In this document: positions 8,470-16,689 of the stretch, one piece after another
Layout of the letters: the number at the start of each line of letters is the position of its first letter
How positions within the stretch are numbered: position 1 is the stretch's first letter
Assembly (NCBI GenBank): GCA_023392945.1
Contig: JAEWNB010000004.1
Location: 1-18,780 of the forward strand
From: Bacteroidota bacterium
Lineage (GTDB): Bacteria > Bacteroidota > Bacteroidia > Bacteroidales > WCHB1-69
Length of the DNA: 18,780 nucleotides
Direction: 5' to 3'
Position numbers and translations under genes: made by a program
The notes under the pieces: generated by a model
The model's input: the letters and a program-made list of their open reading frames with translations, nothing else
The model's database searches: none
Told to the model about the DNA's origin: nothing

Positions 8470-10272
8470 TTATCCCACCATAAAGTAAGTGTCCGGATAT
8501 TGATGTCTGGTTTCTTTTACTCTTTTACTTAAAGCATAGGCAAGTGTCAGTGTCCCGACTCTTCCAATGTACATGTCAATAATCAGGATGGTCTTTCCGG
8601 CAGAGCTTAATTCGGGCGAAATTCCGGATGATAATCCGCATGTGGCAAAGGCAGAAACAGTTTCAAAAAGGATATTAATAAAATTAAAAGTGGGTTCCAC
8701 AATTGCTAAAGCAAATGCTGAGACAATGACAATCATCAGAGACATAAAGACAATAGAGTAAGCTTTGTCAACCAGTTCAAAAGGAATAGTCTTTTTATTA
8801 AATTCAATGCTTTTTTTACCTTGAATAGTAGCCAACACAGATTTTATCAATACAAAGAAAGTGGTAGTTTTAATTCCACCGCCGGTAGACCCGGGAGATG
8901 CCCCGATAAACATGATTACAATAAGCAGAAACATACCCGGAATTGCCATATTTGCTAAATTAACCATGTTAAATCCTGCTGTACGTGCAACCACAACATG
9001 AAATAAGGTAGTAAATACTTTATCGAAAAAAGTTGTCCTGTTAGCCATGGAAATATCTTTTTCCAAAAAATAGAAAACGATGGTTCCAAGAAATATAATC
9101 ATGAAAGTGGTAATCAATACGATCTGAGTTCCTGGAAGCAATTTTTTCCATCTGAATTTTTTTCTTTCTCTGATAAACTGAGGATTAAAAAAGTCGCTGA
9201 TAACCAAAAATCCAATTCCACCCAAAAAAACTAAAATCATTATGATGGTAAGGGGAAAATAGCTGAACGTGATTTGAGGGTCCATCAGATTGGCATCCCA
9301 CAAAGAGAATCCGGCATTGTTAAAAGCAGATACAGCGTGAAAAAGTGAATAAAAAACAGTTTGCCCATCAGTATCAAAAATTCCGATATTTTTCCAATAC
9401 ATATATAATAATATGGCTCCTGCAACTTCAATGAAAAAGGAGGCAGTGACAATTTCCCTCAATAGAAGATAGGTCTCTGAAAGCTTATTGGTGGAAAGTA
9501 AGTCCTTGACCATGTGTTGGTAGCGGAGTCCTTGTTTTGCCCCGGAAAGAAAAGTGGTAAAGAAAGTGGCAAATGTTAATATACTAATACCGCCTAATTG
9601 GATTAGAATCATAATCACGACTTGCCCCTTTAGGGTAAATTCAGAACCGATATTGATTACAGTTAATCCGGTGACACAAGTGGCACTAGTGGAAGTAAAA
9701 AGAGCATCAATAAATGAAATTCCATTGATGGTCATGCGTGGGAGCATCAACAGTAAGGTTCCTACTGATATCAAAATTAAAAAGGACAAAAGCATCAAAG
9801 AGGAAGGACTGAGATGAATCTTTGTTAAAAAAGTGCTTACTTTAGAAAGTTCAATAGTAACCACAACAAGAAAAAAGAGTTGAATCAACAATAAGTAATA
9901 ATCGCCGAATTTTCCCTGAAGAATATTGAGATTGTCAGGTAAGAATAAATTGGATAGGAGATTTATTATCAGTAAAATGATGACCACAAATTCAAACAGG
10001 GACTCCCTTATTCGTTTTTTAATATTTAAAGAATAAAATAACAATAAGAAGTACTTGATTACGTAAAAGAATATACTGGCGAAGACAACAGTACGAATAA
10101 TCTCTTTTACTTCTACAGTGATATAAAAGCCGTGATAAATGATGATGGCAGCAATAGTCCCCAAGGAAATAAAAAAACTAAGAATTCGCATGATTCTGGT
10201 TACTCTGTCCTGATTAACCACAATATGTAAATTCAGTTTTCTCCTGTAATTGCTAACAGTTCTACTGCTCAT
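8470..10272 (-). CDS. trkH: TrkH/KtrB-family potassium uptake channel subunit
   Basis: This 600-residue integral membrane protein conducts K+ into the cell together with a TrkA/KtrA gating subunit. The four pseudo-repeat pore loops with their filter residues can be seen: TSATCVTGLTV, AFNNAGFS, ARTAGFNMV and AFATCGLSSG. The gate-forming region of the third repeat reads GASPGSTGGGIKTTTF, and the C-terminus has YIGRVGTLTLAYAL. The protein is longer than most TrkH/KtrB proteins (about 450-480 residues). The extra ~150 residues are N-terminal and contain several hydrophobic segments, an extended form I associate with Bacteroidota homologues. The gene follows trkA with a 5-base gap and is almost certainly translated from the same mRNA. 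The gene symbol follows the family; trkH versus ktrB cannot be decided from sequence alone. Confidence 0.93.
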   Translation of the reverse strand: MSSRTVSNYRRKLNLHIVVNQDRVTRIMRILSFFISLGTIAAIIIYHGFYITVEVKEIIRTVVFASIFFYVIKYFLLLFYSLNIKKRIRESLFEFVVIILLIINLLSNLFLPDNLNILQGKFGDYYLLLIQLFFLVVVTIELSKVSTFLTKIHLSPSSLMLLSFLILISVGTLLLMLPRMTINGISFIDALFTSTSATCVTGLTVINIGSEFTLKGQVVIMILIQLGGISILTFATFFTTFLSGAKQGLRYQHMVKDLLSTNKLSETYLLLREIVTASFFIEVAGAILLYMYWKNIGIFDTDGQTVFYSLFHAVSAFNNAGFSLWDANLMDPQITFSYFPLTIIMILVFLGGIGFLVISDFFNPQFIRERKKFRWKKLLPGTQIVLITTFMIIFLGTIVFYFLEKDISMANRTTFFDKVFTTLFHVVVARTAGFNMVNLANMAIPGMFLLIVIMFIGASPGSTGGGIKTTTFFVLIKSVLATIQGKKSIEFNKKTIPFELVDKAYSIVFMSLMIVIVSAFALAIVEPTFNFINILFETVSAFATCGLSSGISPELSSAGKTILIIDMYIGRVGTLTLAYALSKRVKETRHQYPDTYFMVG

Positions 10273-10277
10273 TTATC

Positions 10278-10973
10278 TTATTGATTTATTTTGATAAAGT
10301 TTTCAATGTCTTGACTTTTTCCAAACAGGACAAAGCAATCATTTTCCTGAATAACAGTAGAGTTTTCAGGAACACCGATAATGTGTTCCTTGGTATTGAT
10401 TTTATTAGATTCAATTTCTTCATAAGCCCGCCGGATGGTAATCAAACTTAAACGGTGATTGTCACGAAAATCAACATCAGCAAGAGTCATGCCTACCAAT
10501 TTCAACGGAGTGAGGATTTCTGCAATTTTATACTCATCGGGGAGTTGTAAGTAAGAAATCATACTGGGATTCATCAACCTCTCTGCGAAAAGAGTTCCAA
10601 TTTCATTTTCCGGAGAGAGAAATTCGGTTATTCCCATCTTTTCCAAAATGATTTGCTGATTGGCATCCATGGTGCGGCAAATAATTCTTTTGACATCTAA
10701 ATCCAACAAATTGGCAGCACACAGCAATCGCGCCACAAAATCATTCCCTATGGAAACAATGACAGCATCAAAATCCTCAATGTTTTCGGCAATTAATGCT
10801 TTTTTGTTGATGGCATCAATACACACTGCATAGGCTACATCATCTGAAATGTCCTGAATTACATTAATATCAGAGTCAATAACCAATACTTCTGCCCCTC
10901 TTTGCGACAACGCAACCGCAATGGCAGAACCGAAATGACCGGCACCGATAATAGCAAATCTTTCTTTCGACAT
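10278..10973 (-). CDS. trkA: TrkA/KtrA-family potassium channel regulatory subunit (RCK domain)
   Basis: This 231-residue cytoplasmic protein gates the adjacent TrkH by nucleotide binding. The N-terminal Rossmann domain opens with RFAIIGAGHFGSAIA (GxGxxG) and has an acidic residue (VIDSD) at the end of beta-2. RCIICRT-like residues and AENEIGTLFAERLMNP mark the RCK-N/C linker, and a TrkA-C domain closes the protein (about 140-228). A single RCK unit makes it KtrA-sized rather than the tandem ~450-residue TrkA. A longer frame opens at 11003, but the -7 element TATATTTG (11000-10993) overlaps that start, so the transcript begins downstream of it. I choose the ATG at 10973 (MSKERF); the ATG at 10979 is an alternative. 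Confidence 0.9.
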   Translation of the reverse strand: MSKERFAIIGAGHFGSAIAVALSQRGAEVLVIDSDINVIQDISDDVAYAVCIDAINKKALIAENIEDFDAVIVSIGNDFVARLLCAANLLDLDVKRIICRTMDANQQIILEKMGITEFLSPENEIGTLFAERLMNPSMISYLQLPDEYKIAEILTPLKLVGMTLADVDFRDNHRLSLITIRRAYEEIESNKINTKEHIIGVPENSTVIQENDCFVLFGKSQDIENFIKINQ

Positions 10974-10992
10974 GATCATAAAATTAAACCGG

Positions 10993-11000
10993 CAAATATA
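10993..11000 (-). promoter_or_regulatory. -7 element of the trkA-trkH promoter
   Basis: On the minus strand 11000-10993 reads TATATTTG, a full TAnnTTTG match. It fixes the trkA start downstream, near 10973, with a very short leader. No clear TTTG is found at -33. Confidence 0.5.
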
Positions 11001-11021
11001 CAATATTTGTTGATTATCGAT

Positions 11022-11056
11022 ATTGACTTTTTTTTCTGATTAATTTTGTACTTTTG
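11022..11056 (+). promoter_or_regulatory. Promoter region of the MmcQ/YjbR gene
   Basis: Two overlapping -7 candidates, TAATTTTG (11041-11048) and TACTTTTG (11049-11056), follow an ATTG at 11022-11025. Spacing from the ATTG is 15 or 23 bases. The second candidate ends 22 bases before the ATG at 11079. Confidence 0.45.
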
Positions 11057-11078
11057 TTTGAATTGATTTTTAAAGATT

Positions 11079-11399
11079 ATGAATATTGAAGAAATTAGAG
11101 ATTATTGTTTATCTAAGGAAGGTGCAGATGAAGCACTGCCTTTTGATGATGATACTCTTGTCTTTAGAGTGAATAAAAAGATCTTTTTATTGGTTTCACT
11201 CGATAATCCTTCCACTATCAATTTGAAATGTAATCCCGAAAAAGCAGTCGAACTGAGAGAACATTTCTCCGAAATAACACCCGGCTATCACATGAATAAA
11301 GTCCATTGGAATACGGTCGCCCTGGACGGGACACTCTCTTCTTCGATGATTAAAGAAATGATTGACCATTCCTATCAATTGGTGAGAGGAAAGAGATAA
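11079..11399 (+). CDS. MmcQ/YjbR family protein
   Basis: This is a 106-residue small cytosolic protein of the MmcQ/YjbR fold, related to double-wing DNA-binding folds and often annotated as DNA-binding though the physiological role is unclear. Family landmarks are the N-terminal IEEIRDYCLSKEGADEALPF with a following DDDTLVFRV, the core LKCNPEKAVELRE, the loop ITPGYHMNKVHWNTVALDG, and a C-terminal helix ending HSYQLVRGKR. The length is typical. It is transcribed divergently from trkA and has its own promoter; rpe follows after 51 bases but has a separate -7 element. Confidence 0.88.
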   Translation: MNIEEIRDYCLSKEGADEALPFDDDTLVFRVNKKIFLLVSLDNPSTINLKCNPEKAVELREHFSEITPGYHMNKVHWNTVALDGTLSSSMIKEMIDHSYQLVRGKR

Positions 11400-11416
11400 T
11401 TCTCATTATTTTTTTC

Positions 11417-11424
11417 TACTTTTG
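11417..11424 (+). promoter_or_regulatory. -7 element upstream of rpe
   Basis: TACTTTTG followed by CACT lies 27 bases before the rpe ATG. The same T-run, CTA, TTTTGCACT context recurs upstream of the first SGNH gene at 12152-12159, suggesting the two promoters are of one kind. Confidence 0.5.
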
Positions 11425-11450
11425 CACTTTCTAATATAAAGTTTATTATT

Positions 11451-12104
11451 ATGAAGCCTTTGATATCTCCCTCAATGCTCTCAGCAAATTTCTGTTGCTT
11501 GGCTGATGACATTAAAATGGTAAATGATTCTGTTGCCGATTTTTTTCACCTTGACATTATGGACGGCGTTTTTGTCCCGAATCTTTCCTATGGAATTCCT
11601 GTTGTGAAAGCAATCCGTTCAATGGCTGAGAAACCGTTGGATGTGCATTTGATGATTGTACATCCTGAACATTATATCGCTGATTTTAAAAAGGCAGGTG
11701 CAGATATGCTTACAGTTCACTGGGAAGCTTGTACGCATTTACACAGAACTGTTCATCAGATTAAAAATGAAGATATGCTCGTCGGCGTGGCACTCAATCC
11801 GCATACCCCTGTTGCAGGATTGGCTGATATTATCGGAGATGTTGATTTGGTATTGATAATGTCTGTTAATCCGGGTTTCGGAGGACAGAAGTTCATCGAA
11901 CGCTCATTACGCAGAGTTGAAGAACTGAAAGAGCTGATCATTAAAAATAAGTCCAATGCCCTGATTGAAGTTGACGGCGGTGTGGATTTGGAAAATGCAT
12001 CACTCCTGACCAAGGCCGGAGTGGATATTCTGGTTGCCGGCAATACCGTTTTTAAATCGGAGAACCCTGCTGAAATGATTAAAATGCTTAAGAATGTAAA
12101 GTAA
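11451..12104 (+). CDS. rpe: Ribulose-phosphate 3-epimerase
   Basis: This 217-residue cytosolic TIM-barrel enzyme interconverts ribulose 5-phosphate and xylulose 5-phosphate in the pentose phosphate pathway. Signature segments are complete: ISPSMLSANF at the N-terminus, HLDIMDGVFVPN with metal ligand His33 and catalytic Asp35, DVHLMIVHPE with His66, the phosphate-gripping SVNPGFGGQKF (138-148), and IEVDGGV with Asp175. Those numbers match the canonical spacing, so an active enzyme is expected. The start is the only ATG after the -7 element at 11417-11424. It is co-directional with the downstream O-acylation operon but separated from it by a new promoter. Confidence 0.96.
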   Translation: MKPLISPSMLSANFCCLADDIKMVNDSVADFFHLDIMDGVFVPNLSYGIPVVKAIRSMAEKPLDVHLMIVHPEHYIADFKKAGADMLTVHWEACTHLHRTVHQIKNEDMLVGVALNPHTPVAGLADIIGDVDLVLIMSVNPGFGGQKFIERSLRRVEELKELIIKNKSNALIEVDGGVDLENASLLTKAGVDILVAGNTVFKSENPAEMIKMLKNVK

Positions 12105-12121
12105 TATGATGTAATCATATT
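12103..12121. promoter_or_regulatory. Perfect inverted repeat overlapping the rpe stop codon
   Basis: AATATGAT (12103-12110), GTA, ATCATATT (12114-12121) form a perfect 8-bp dyad that includes the last two bases of the rpe stop. It has no T tail, so it is a poor terminator. It lies just upstream of the expected -33 region for the next promoter and could be an operator. Confidence 0.35.
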
Positions 12122-12151
12122 GCTTTGGAAATTTTCTAATAATATTTTTTC

Positions 12152-12159
12152 TATTTTTG
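12152..12159 (+). promoter_or_regulatory. -7 element of the SGNH-SGNH-MBOAT operon
   Basis: TATTTTTG matches TAnnTTTG and lies 29 bases before the ATG at 12189; a TTTG at 12124-12127 is a possible -33 element at 24-base spacing. It supports the start at 12189 over the upstream ATG at 12120, which would place the promoter inside the coding sequence. Confidence 0.5.
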
Positions 12160-12188
12160 CACTCCTTTTTGTGAAGAAAACGAGAGCA

Positions 12189-13649
12189 ATGAAATCTTAT
12201 AAAATAGTAATTTTTATTTTTTTGATTATTACAGGGTTGGCGTTGCTCAGCGCTTTTTTTCCGGCTGACGGAATCCCGATAGGAAATGTAACACTTCGCT
12301 TCCCTTCACTCGAAAAAATATTGACACGGAATGAAGCTCCTTCAGAAAATGTGGACGATATTATGAGCGGTATTGACCCCGACCTGGAAGAGAATCTCTT
12401 CTCGGGAATGAAAGATACTCTCAATTTCTATCATACTATTGTGGCTAGTCATCCTGCAAGATTCTACTTCCCAAATGATGATATTCATTTCTTTGACGAT
12501 CTTTTTTATGAAATGAACCATGCCCGTGGTACCAAAAGGGTAATCAGAGTTCTTCACTACGGCGATTCCCAGATTGAAATGGATAGAATTACTTCGGACC
12601 TCCGTATTTTCTTTCAATCAGCTTTTGGTGGCGGTGGTCCCGGTCTGTTACCCATCGTGCAATCTATTCCTACTTCATCCGTCTATCAGTATTCTTCCGG
12701 GGATTTTTCGGTTTACAGCAGCTACGGTGACGGTAACCGTTCGAGCGATAAAAATTATGGCATTATGGCCCGTTGCCACAGATTGGTCGGAACTGCCAAC
12801 TTTACGGTTACTGCGACTAAAAATGCAAAACTTGATAAACGTCTTCACCATTTTAATAAGGTAACGCTTCTTTTTAACGACCGTTGCGGACATTTTACAG
12901 CTTCTCTTGCCGATAAGAAAAGTCGCAAAGTGTTCCATAAAAACAGTCTTAATGAAGGGGTGCAGAGTTTTGTATGGCAACTGGATACGCCCACTACTTC
13001 TATTTCTATGACGCTCAGCGGAGAAGCTGATATCTACGGCGTTATGGTCGATAACGGTCCGGGTGTAAATGTCGATAATATTCCTCTTCGTGGCTGCTCG
13101 GGAACTAACTTTACCTTAATAAAAGACTCAATCCTTTCAGAATCATACCGCTTGGCTGATGTAGGACTTATCATCCTTCAGTTTGGGGGCAATTCTATCC
13201 CCGGCATCAATGGGAAGAAAAGTGTTGAGGGCTATAAACAGCGAGTTGCAAGGCAAATTCGCTACTTATCCTCTATTTATCCCAATGTAAAAATTCTCTT
13301 TATCGGACCTTCCGACATGTCTGTCAGAGTTGACGGAGAATTGCAAACCTATCCCTGGCTGCCTGCTGTAAATCAGGCTCTGAAAGAAGCCGCCAATGAA
13401 AATGGAGCCGCTTTTTGGGATATGTACTCAGTGATGGGAGGCCATAACTCAATGATTACTTGGGTGAACAGCGGATATGCCGGCACTGACTATATCCACT
13501 TCTCTCCATCAGGAGCTACTAAAATAGGAACTGCCTTATCAAATTCTTTTTCAACCATGGTTAACCTTTACAATCTTCAACAATCTATGGGTGAGTCCAA
13601 GTTTGATGAAATGTGGAGCGAAGTCGCTAAATCATCTCCCGGAAAATGA
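12189..13649 (+). CDS. Exported SGNH/GDSL-family hydrolase or acyltransferase (first of operon)
   Basis: The 486-residue product starts with a hydrophobic segment (about residues 5-23) serving as a signal anchor or signal peptide, so it acts in the periplasm. SGNH blocks are present: block I HYGDSQIEMD with nucleophile Ser127, a block II-like LRGCSGTNF, block III LILQFGGNS, and block V TDYIHFSPSGA with Asp434 and His437. About 180 residues between blocks I and II form an inserted domain, likely a beta-sandwich. The last four bases overlap the next gene (ATGA), implying translational coupling. Its neighbour MBOAT protein suggests it is an O-acetyl transferase or esterase acting on peptidoglycan or an exported glycan, by analogy to PatA/PatB and AlgI/AlgJ/AlgX. 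The substrate cannot be read from sequence. A longer frame starts at 12120 but precedes the promoter element. Confidence 0.82.
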   Translation: MKSYKIVIFIFLIITGLALLSAFFPADGIPIGNVTLRFPSLEKILTRNEAPSENVDDIMSGIDPDLEENLFSGMKDTLNFYHTIVASHPARFYFPNDDIHFFDDLFYEMNHARGTKRVIRVLHYGDSQIEMDRITSDLRIFFQSAFGGGGPGLLPIVQSIPTSSVYQYSSGDFSVYSSYGDGNRSSDKNYGIMARCHRLVGTANFTVTATKNAKLDKRLHHFNKVTLLFNDRCGHFTASLADKKSRKVFHKNSLNEGVQSFVWQLDTPTTSISMTLSGEADIYGVMVDNGPGVNVDNIPLRGCSGTNFTLIKDSILSESYRLADVGLIILQFGGNSIPGINGKKSVEGYKQRVARQIRYLSSIYPNVKILFIGPSDMSVRVDGELQTYPWLPAVNQALKEAANENGAAFWDMYSVMGGHNSMITWVNSGYAGTDYIHFSPSGATKIGTALSNSFSTMVNLYNLQQSMGESKFDEMWSEVAKSSPGK

Positions 13650-14938
13650 AAAAAATAGCATCTCTTTTAGCACTATTATTCTGCACCTGTTCTATCTCGT
13701 TGTTTTCACAAGAGGAATATCTTCTTCTCGATACCCTTGATTTTGCCAATTTTCAAGCTGACACTTTCAGCTTCAGTCAGGATACTTCCCTGTTAATGCC
13801 TTTCTTCGCTAAATATGAGTCTGTCATCACCAATAAATCCGGAAATATTAATATTGTACAAATTGGAGGATCTCATATTCAAGCAGGGACATTTTCCAAT
13901 AGAATTCGCCGCAATATTTTACTCCAACATACAGATTTAATCGCCGGTAGAGGGATGATTTTCCCTTATTCGACTGCTAAAAGGTGTAATAATCCCGCCG
14001 ATTACAAAGTATCCAAAACCCGCGAGTTCTCGCTAATAAGAAATGTCTATCAGAATATTGAAAAACCTCTCGGAGTGACAGGCATCGCAGTCTATACCCG
14101 TGATACAATTACTGATATTACCATTAAAATGAATGATAAGGAGATCCCTTATCTCTCGGATTTGATTTATATTTTAGGCTTTTCCGATACCGGCAATGTG
14201 GTTCCCTCGGTATGGATTGACAGCGTTGAATATAAACCGGTAGAAATTGACACTGCCGCCCGACGATTCATTTATAAAACCGCTCCTTTTAAAGATTCCT
14301 TTTTGATTAGAATTCCTTGTGACTCCAATTCGGTATTTACGCTGACAGGCATTCTGCTTGAGAATCAAAACCCCGGAATTACCTTCCATTCTCTCGGCGT
14401 GAATGGCGCTTCCGTGGAGTCCTATCTGAAATGTGACTACTTTGTAAAAGATCTGGAACTGCTGAACCCGGATATGGTAATTTTCGGGCTGGGCATTAAT
14501 GATGCTGCCGACCCTGATTTCGATACTTTACAGTTTCAACAGGAATATCTGCTTCTAATTGAAAAAGTTAAACAGGTAAATCCAAATTGTGCCTTTGTTT
14601 TTGTAACCAATAACGACAGCTTCAAAAGAGTGAGCAAAGGGAAATATTGCGTTAATAATAACGGTCCCCTTGCCCGGGGTGTCTTTTATAAACTGGCAGC
14701 CCAAACCGCCGGTGCAGTCTGGGATCAGTTTGAAATTATGGGCGGACTCAAGTCGATGGACAAATGGCGACTAGCAGGATTGGCACAAAAAGACCGCGTA
14801 CACTTTACCCACACCGGATACAATCTCCTCGGAGATCTCTTCTATAACGCCTTTATTCATGCAAAAAATAAATGCGTCCTCTTTGAAACGGAACTTTTGC
14901 AAAAAAACAATAAGATTATTATTAATAGTAGGAATTAG
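13646..14938 (+). CDS. Secreted SGNH/GDSL-family protein (second of operon)
   Basis: This 430-residue protein has a signal peptide (1-21, MKKIASLLALLFCTCSISLF then SQ). Two cysteines lie inside the hydrophobic core, but the cleavage region does not form a clean lipobox, so a soluble periplasmic protein is favoured. Block I reads VQIGGSHIQAG: the catalytic Ser76 is kept but the usual Asp of GDS is Gly. Block II GVNGASVESYL, block III FGLGINDA (280-287, Asn285) and block V KDRVHFTHTGY (Asp383, His386) are intact. As in the previous protein, a ~170-residue insert separates blocks I and II. The two proteins are diverged paralogues and could split transferase and esterase roles. The gene overlaps the previous one by 4 bases and precedes the MBOAT gene by 15 bases. 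Confidence 0.82.
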   Translation: MKKIASLLALLFCTCSISLFSQEEYLLLDTLDFANFQADTFSFSQDTSLLMPFFAKYESVITNKSGNINIVQIGGSHIQAGTFSNRIRRNILLQHTDLIAGRGMIFPYSTAKRCNNPADYKVSKTREFSLIRNVYQNIEKPLGVTGIAVYTRDTITDITIKMNDKEIPYLSDLIYILGFSDTGNVVPSVWIDSVEYKPVEIDTAARRFIYKTAPFKDSFLIRIPCDSNSVFTLTGILLENQNPGITFHSLGVNGASVESYLKCDYFVKDLELLNPDMVIFGLGINDAADPDFDTLQFQQEYLLLIEKVKQVNPNCAFVFVTNNDSFKRVSKGKYCVNNNGPLARGVFYKLAAQTAGAVWDQFEIMGGLKSMDKWRLAGLAQKDRVHFTHTGYNLLGDLFYNAFIHAKNKCVLFETELLQKNNKIIINSRN

Positions 14939-14953
14939 GCAATACATTCATCC

Positions 14954-16672
14954 ATGAACTTAGAAAACCTCAAAAGCTTCTTTACTATTGTATTCTCCTT
15001 TGATGAGCGTTATCCGTTACTTTTTACTCAATTCTATTTCTGGGCTTTCTTTGCCATTGTCTTTGCAGGTTTCGCTCTGGTAAAAAACAGAATACTCCTC
15101 AGAAACACTTTCCTCTTTCTGGTCAGCCTTCTTTTCTATTATAAAACCTCAGGATTGTTTGTCCTCCTGCTTGTCTTTTCGACTTTCTTTGGCTTGTTTA
15201 TAGGGAAAAGAATCGATGTTAATGAAAAACAGGGGAAACGAAAATTCTACATGATCCTAGGGGTGGGAGTGAACCTGCTGGTGCTTTTCTATTTTAAATA
15301 TGCTTACTTCTTTACCGATCTTCATAACAATCTTTTCAACTCAGATTATGAAGTGGTCAATTATTTGGCTAAATGGACCAATGAAGTTACCCGAAATAAC
15401 TACTTCGATGCTGAAAGAATTCTCTTGCCGGTGGGTATCTCTTTCTTTACTTTTCAAAACATAAGTTATATTGTGGATGTCTATCGCAGAAGAGTATCCC
15501 ATGTTAAAAATTTCTTTGATTTCGGCTTTTATGTCTCCTTCTTTCCTCAATTAGTAGCCGGTCCTATTGTTAGAGCCAACCAGTTTATTCCTCAGATATA
15601 TAAAAAATTCTTCCTTTCACGCCGTCAGTTTGGCATTGCCGTATTTTGGATATTAAACGGCTTACTCAAGAAGATTATCATGAGTGATTATCTTGCGGTT
15701 AATTTTGCCGACAGGGTATTCAACAATCCCAACCTCTTCACCGGATTTGAAAATCTCATGGCAGTATTTGTTTACTCATTGCAAGTCTATGCCGACTTTT
15801 CCGGATACACCGACATCGCCATTGGAGTAGCCATGCTCATGGGCTTCTACCTGCCGCAGAACTTTAACTCTCCCTACAAGGCAACCAACCCCGGCAGCTT
15901 CTGGCGCAGATGGCATATTTCGCTCTCCACTTGGCTTAAGGATTATCTCTACATTCCTCTTGGCGGCAACAGAAAAGGCAAAGTGAGAACCCAAATAAAC
16001 CTCATGATTACCATGCTTCTGGGTGGCTTATGGCACGGAGCCAGTTGGAATTTTATGATTTGGGGTGGATTGAACGGAGTTGGCATTCTCATCTTCAAAT
16101 TATGGCGCAACCTTAAAAAATTTAGCAGAACTATCCTTACTTTCCTATGCTTCGCTGCCTTTATCGGACTTGAATATTTTTTCCCGAATCCCGCTTTCGT
16201 CATTGGCTCTGTATGGATGGGAATTATATTCTTTGGAACCTTTATTGACAATATTTATTCTTGGATTTTTACTGCCCACCCACTCAAATGGGTCAACAGG
16301 GCTTGGTCTATTATGCTCACTTTTGTCTTCATCACCTTTACACGACTCTTTTTCCGCTCAGGTTCCAACCTTGACCCTGCAGAAGCAAACCGCACCGCCT
16401 GGAATACTGCCAAAAGCATGGTCACCCGAATTGGGGGCGAGTGGACTGAAGGCATTGTCCCTAAAGTACTTTATGAATACAGATTTGTCTTCATCCTTTT
16501 TGCCATAGGAATGATCATCCACTGGCTACCGGAACGCTGGAAAAGATGGTATCGAATAAACTTCGCCCTCCTTCCTCTGTGGGTTATGGCGATTGTAGTC
16601 CTTGCTGTTGTCTTTCTCTTGTATCAGTTTATTACTGCCGACTTGCAACCCTTCATTTATTTCCAATTCTAA
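14954..16672 (+). CDS. MBOAT-family membrane O-acyltransferase (AlgI/PatA-like)
   Basis: This 572-residue polytopic inner-membrane protein with about ten or more hydrophobic segments is expected to move acyl (usually acetyl) groups from a cytoplasmic donor to an acceptor outside. Family hallmarks: LLPVGISFFTFQNISYIVD (158-176), FPQLVAGPIVRANQFIPQ (197-214), VYADFSGYTDIAIG (278-291), the conserved FWRRWHISLSTWLKDYLYIP with His321, and LLGGLWHGASWNF with the presumed catalytic His361. The C-terminus ends FIYFQF, as in many AlgI-like proteins. Placement immediately after two SGNH genes is the standard architecture for extracytoplasmic O-acylation. It is the last gene of the operon; no terminator hairpin with a T tail is visible afterwards. 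AlgI-like is a family label and does not imply that alginate is made. Confidence 0.93.
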   Translation: MNLENLKSFFTIVFSFDERYPLLFTQFYFWAFFAIVFAGFALVKNRILLRNTFLFLVSLLFYYKTSGLFVLLLVFSTFFGLFIGKRIDVNEKQGKRKFYMILGVGVNLLVLFYFKYAYFFTDLHNNLFNSDYEVVNYLAKWTNEVTRNNYFDAERILLPVGISFFTFQNISYIVDVYRRRVSHVKNFFDFGFYVSFFPQLVAGPIVRANQFIPQIYKKFFLSRRQFGIAVFWILNGLLKKIIMSDYLAVNFADRVFNNPNLFTGFENLMAVFVYSLQVYADFSGYTDIAIGVAMLMGFYLPQNFNSPYKATNPGSFWRRWHISLSTWLKDYLYIPLGGNRKGKVRTQINLMITMLLGGLWHGASWNFMIWGGLNGVGILIFKLWRNLKKFSRTILTFLCFAAFIGLEYFFPNPAFVIGSVWMGIIFFGTFIDNIYSWIFTAHPLKWVNRAWSIMLTFVFITFTRLFFRSGSNLDPAEANRTAWNTAKSMVTRIGGEWTEGIVPKVLYEYRFVFILFAIGMIIHWLPERWKRWYRINFALLPLWVMAIVVLAVVFLLYQFITADLQPFIYFQF

Positions 16673-16689
16673 AGGCTCCCAATTTTCTG

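Noticed and set aside
10974..11003. Upstream start (11003) for trkA
   Set aside because: The -7 element at 11000-10993 overlaps it; the Rossmann domain starts normally from 10973.
12120..12188. Upstream start (ATG 12120) for the first SGNH gene
   Set aside because: It would put the TATTTTTG promoter element inside the gene, and it overlaps the inverted repeat; the protein from 12189 begins with a standard signal segment.
16080..16508. 142-residue + ORF inside the MBOAT gene
   Set aside because: It is an out-of-frame shadow of a well-supported membrane protein, Ser/Leu-rich without motifs.
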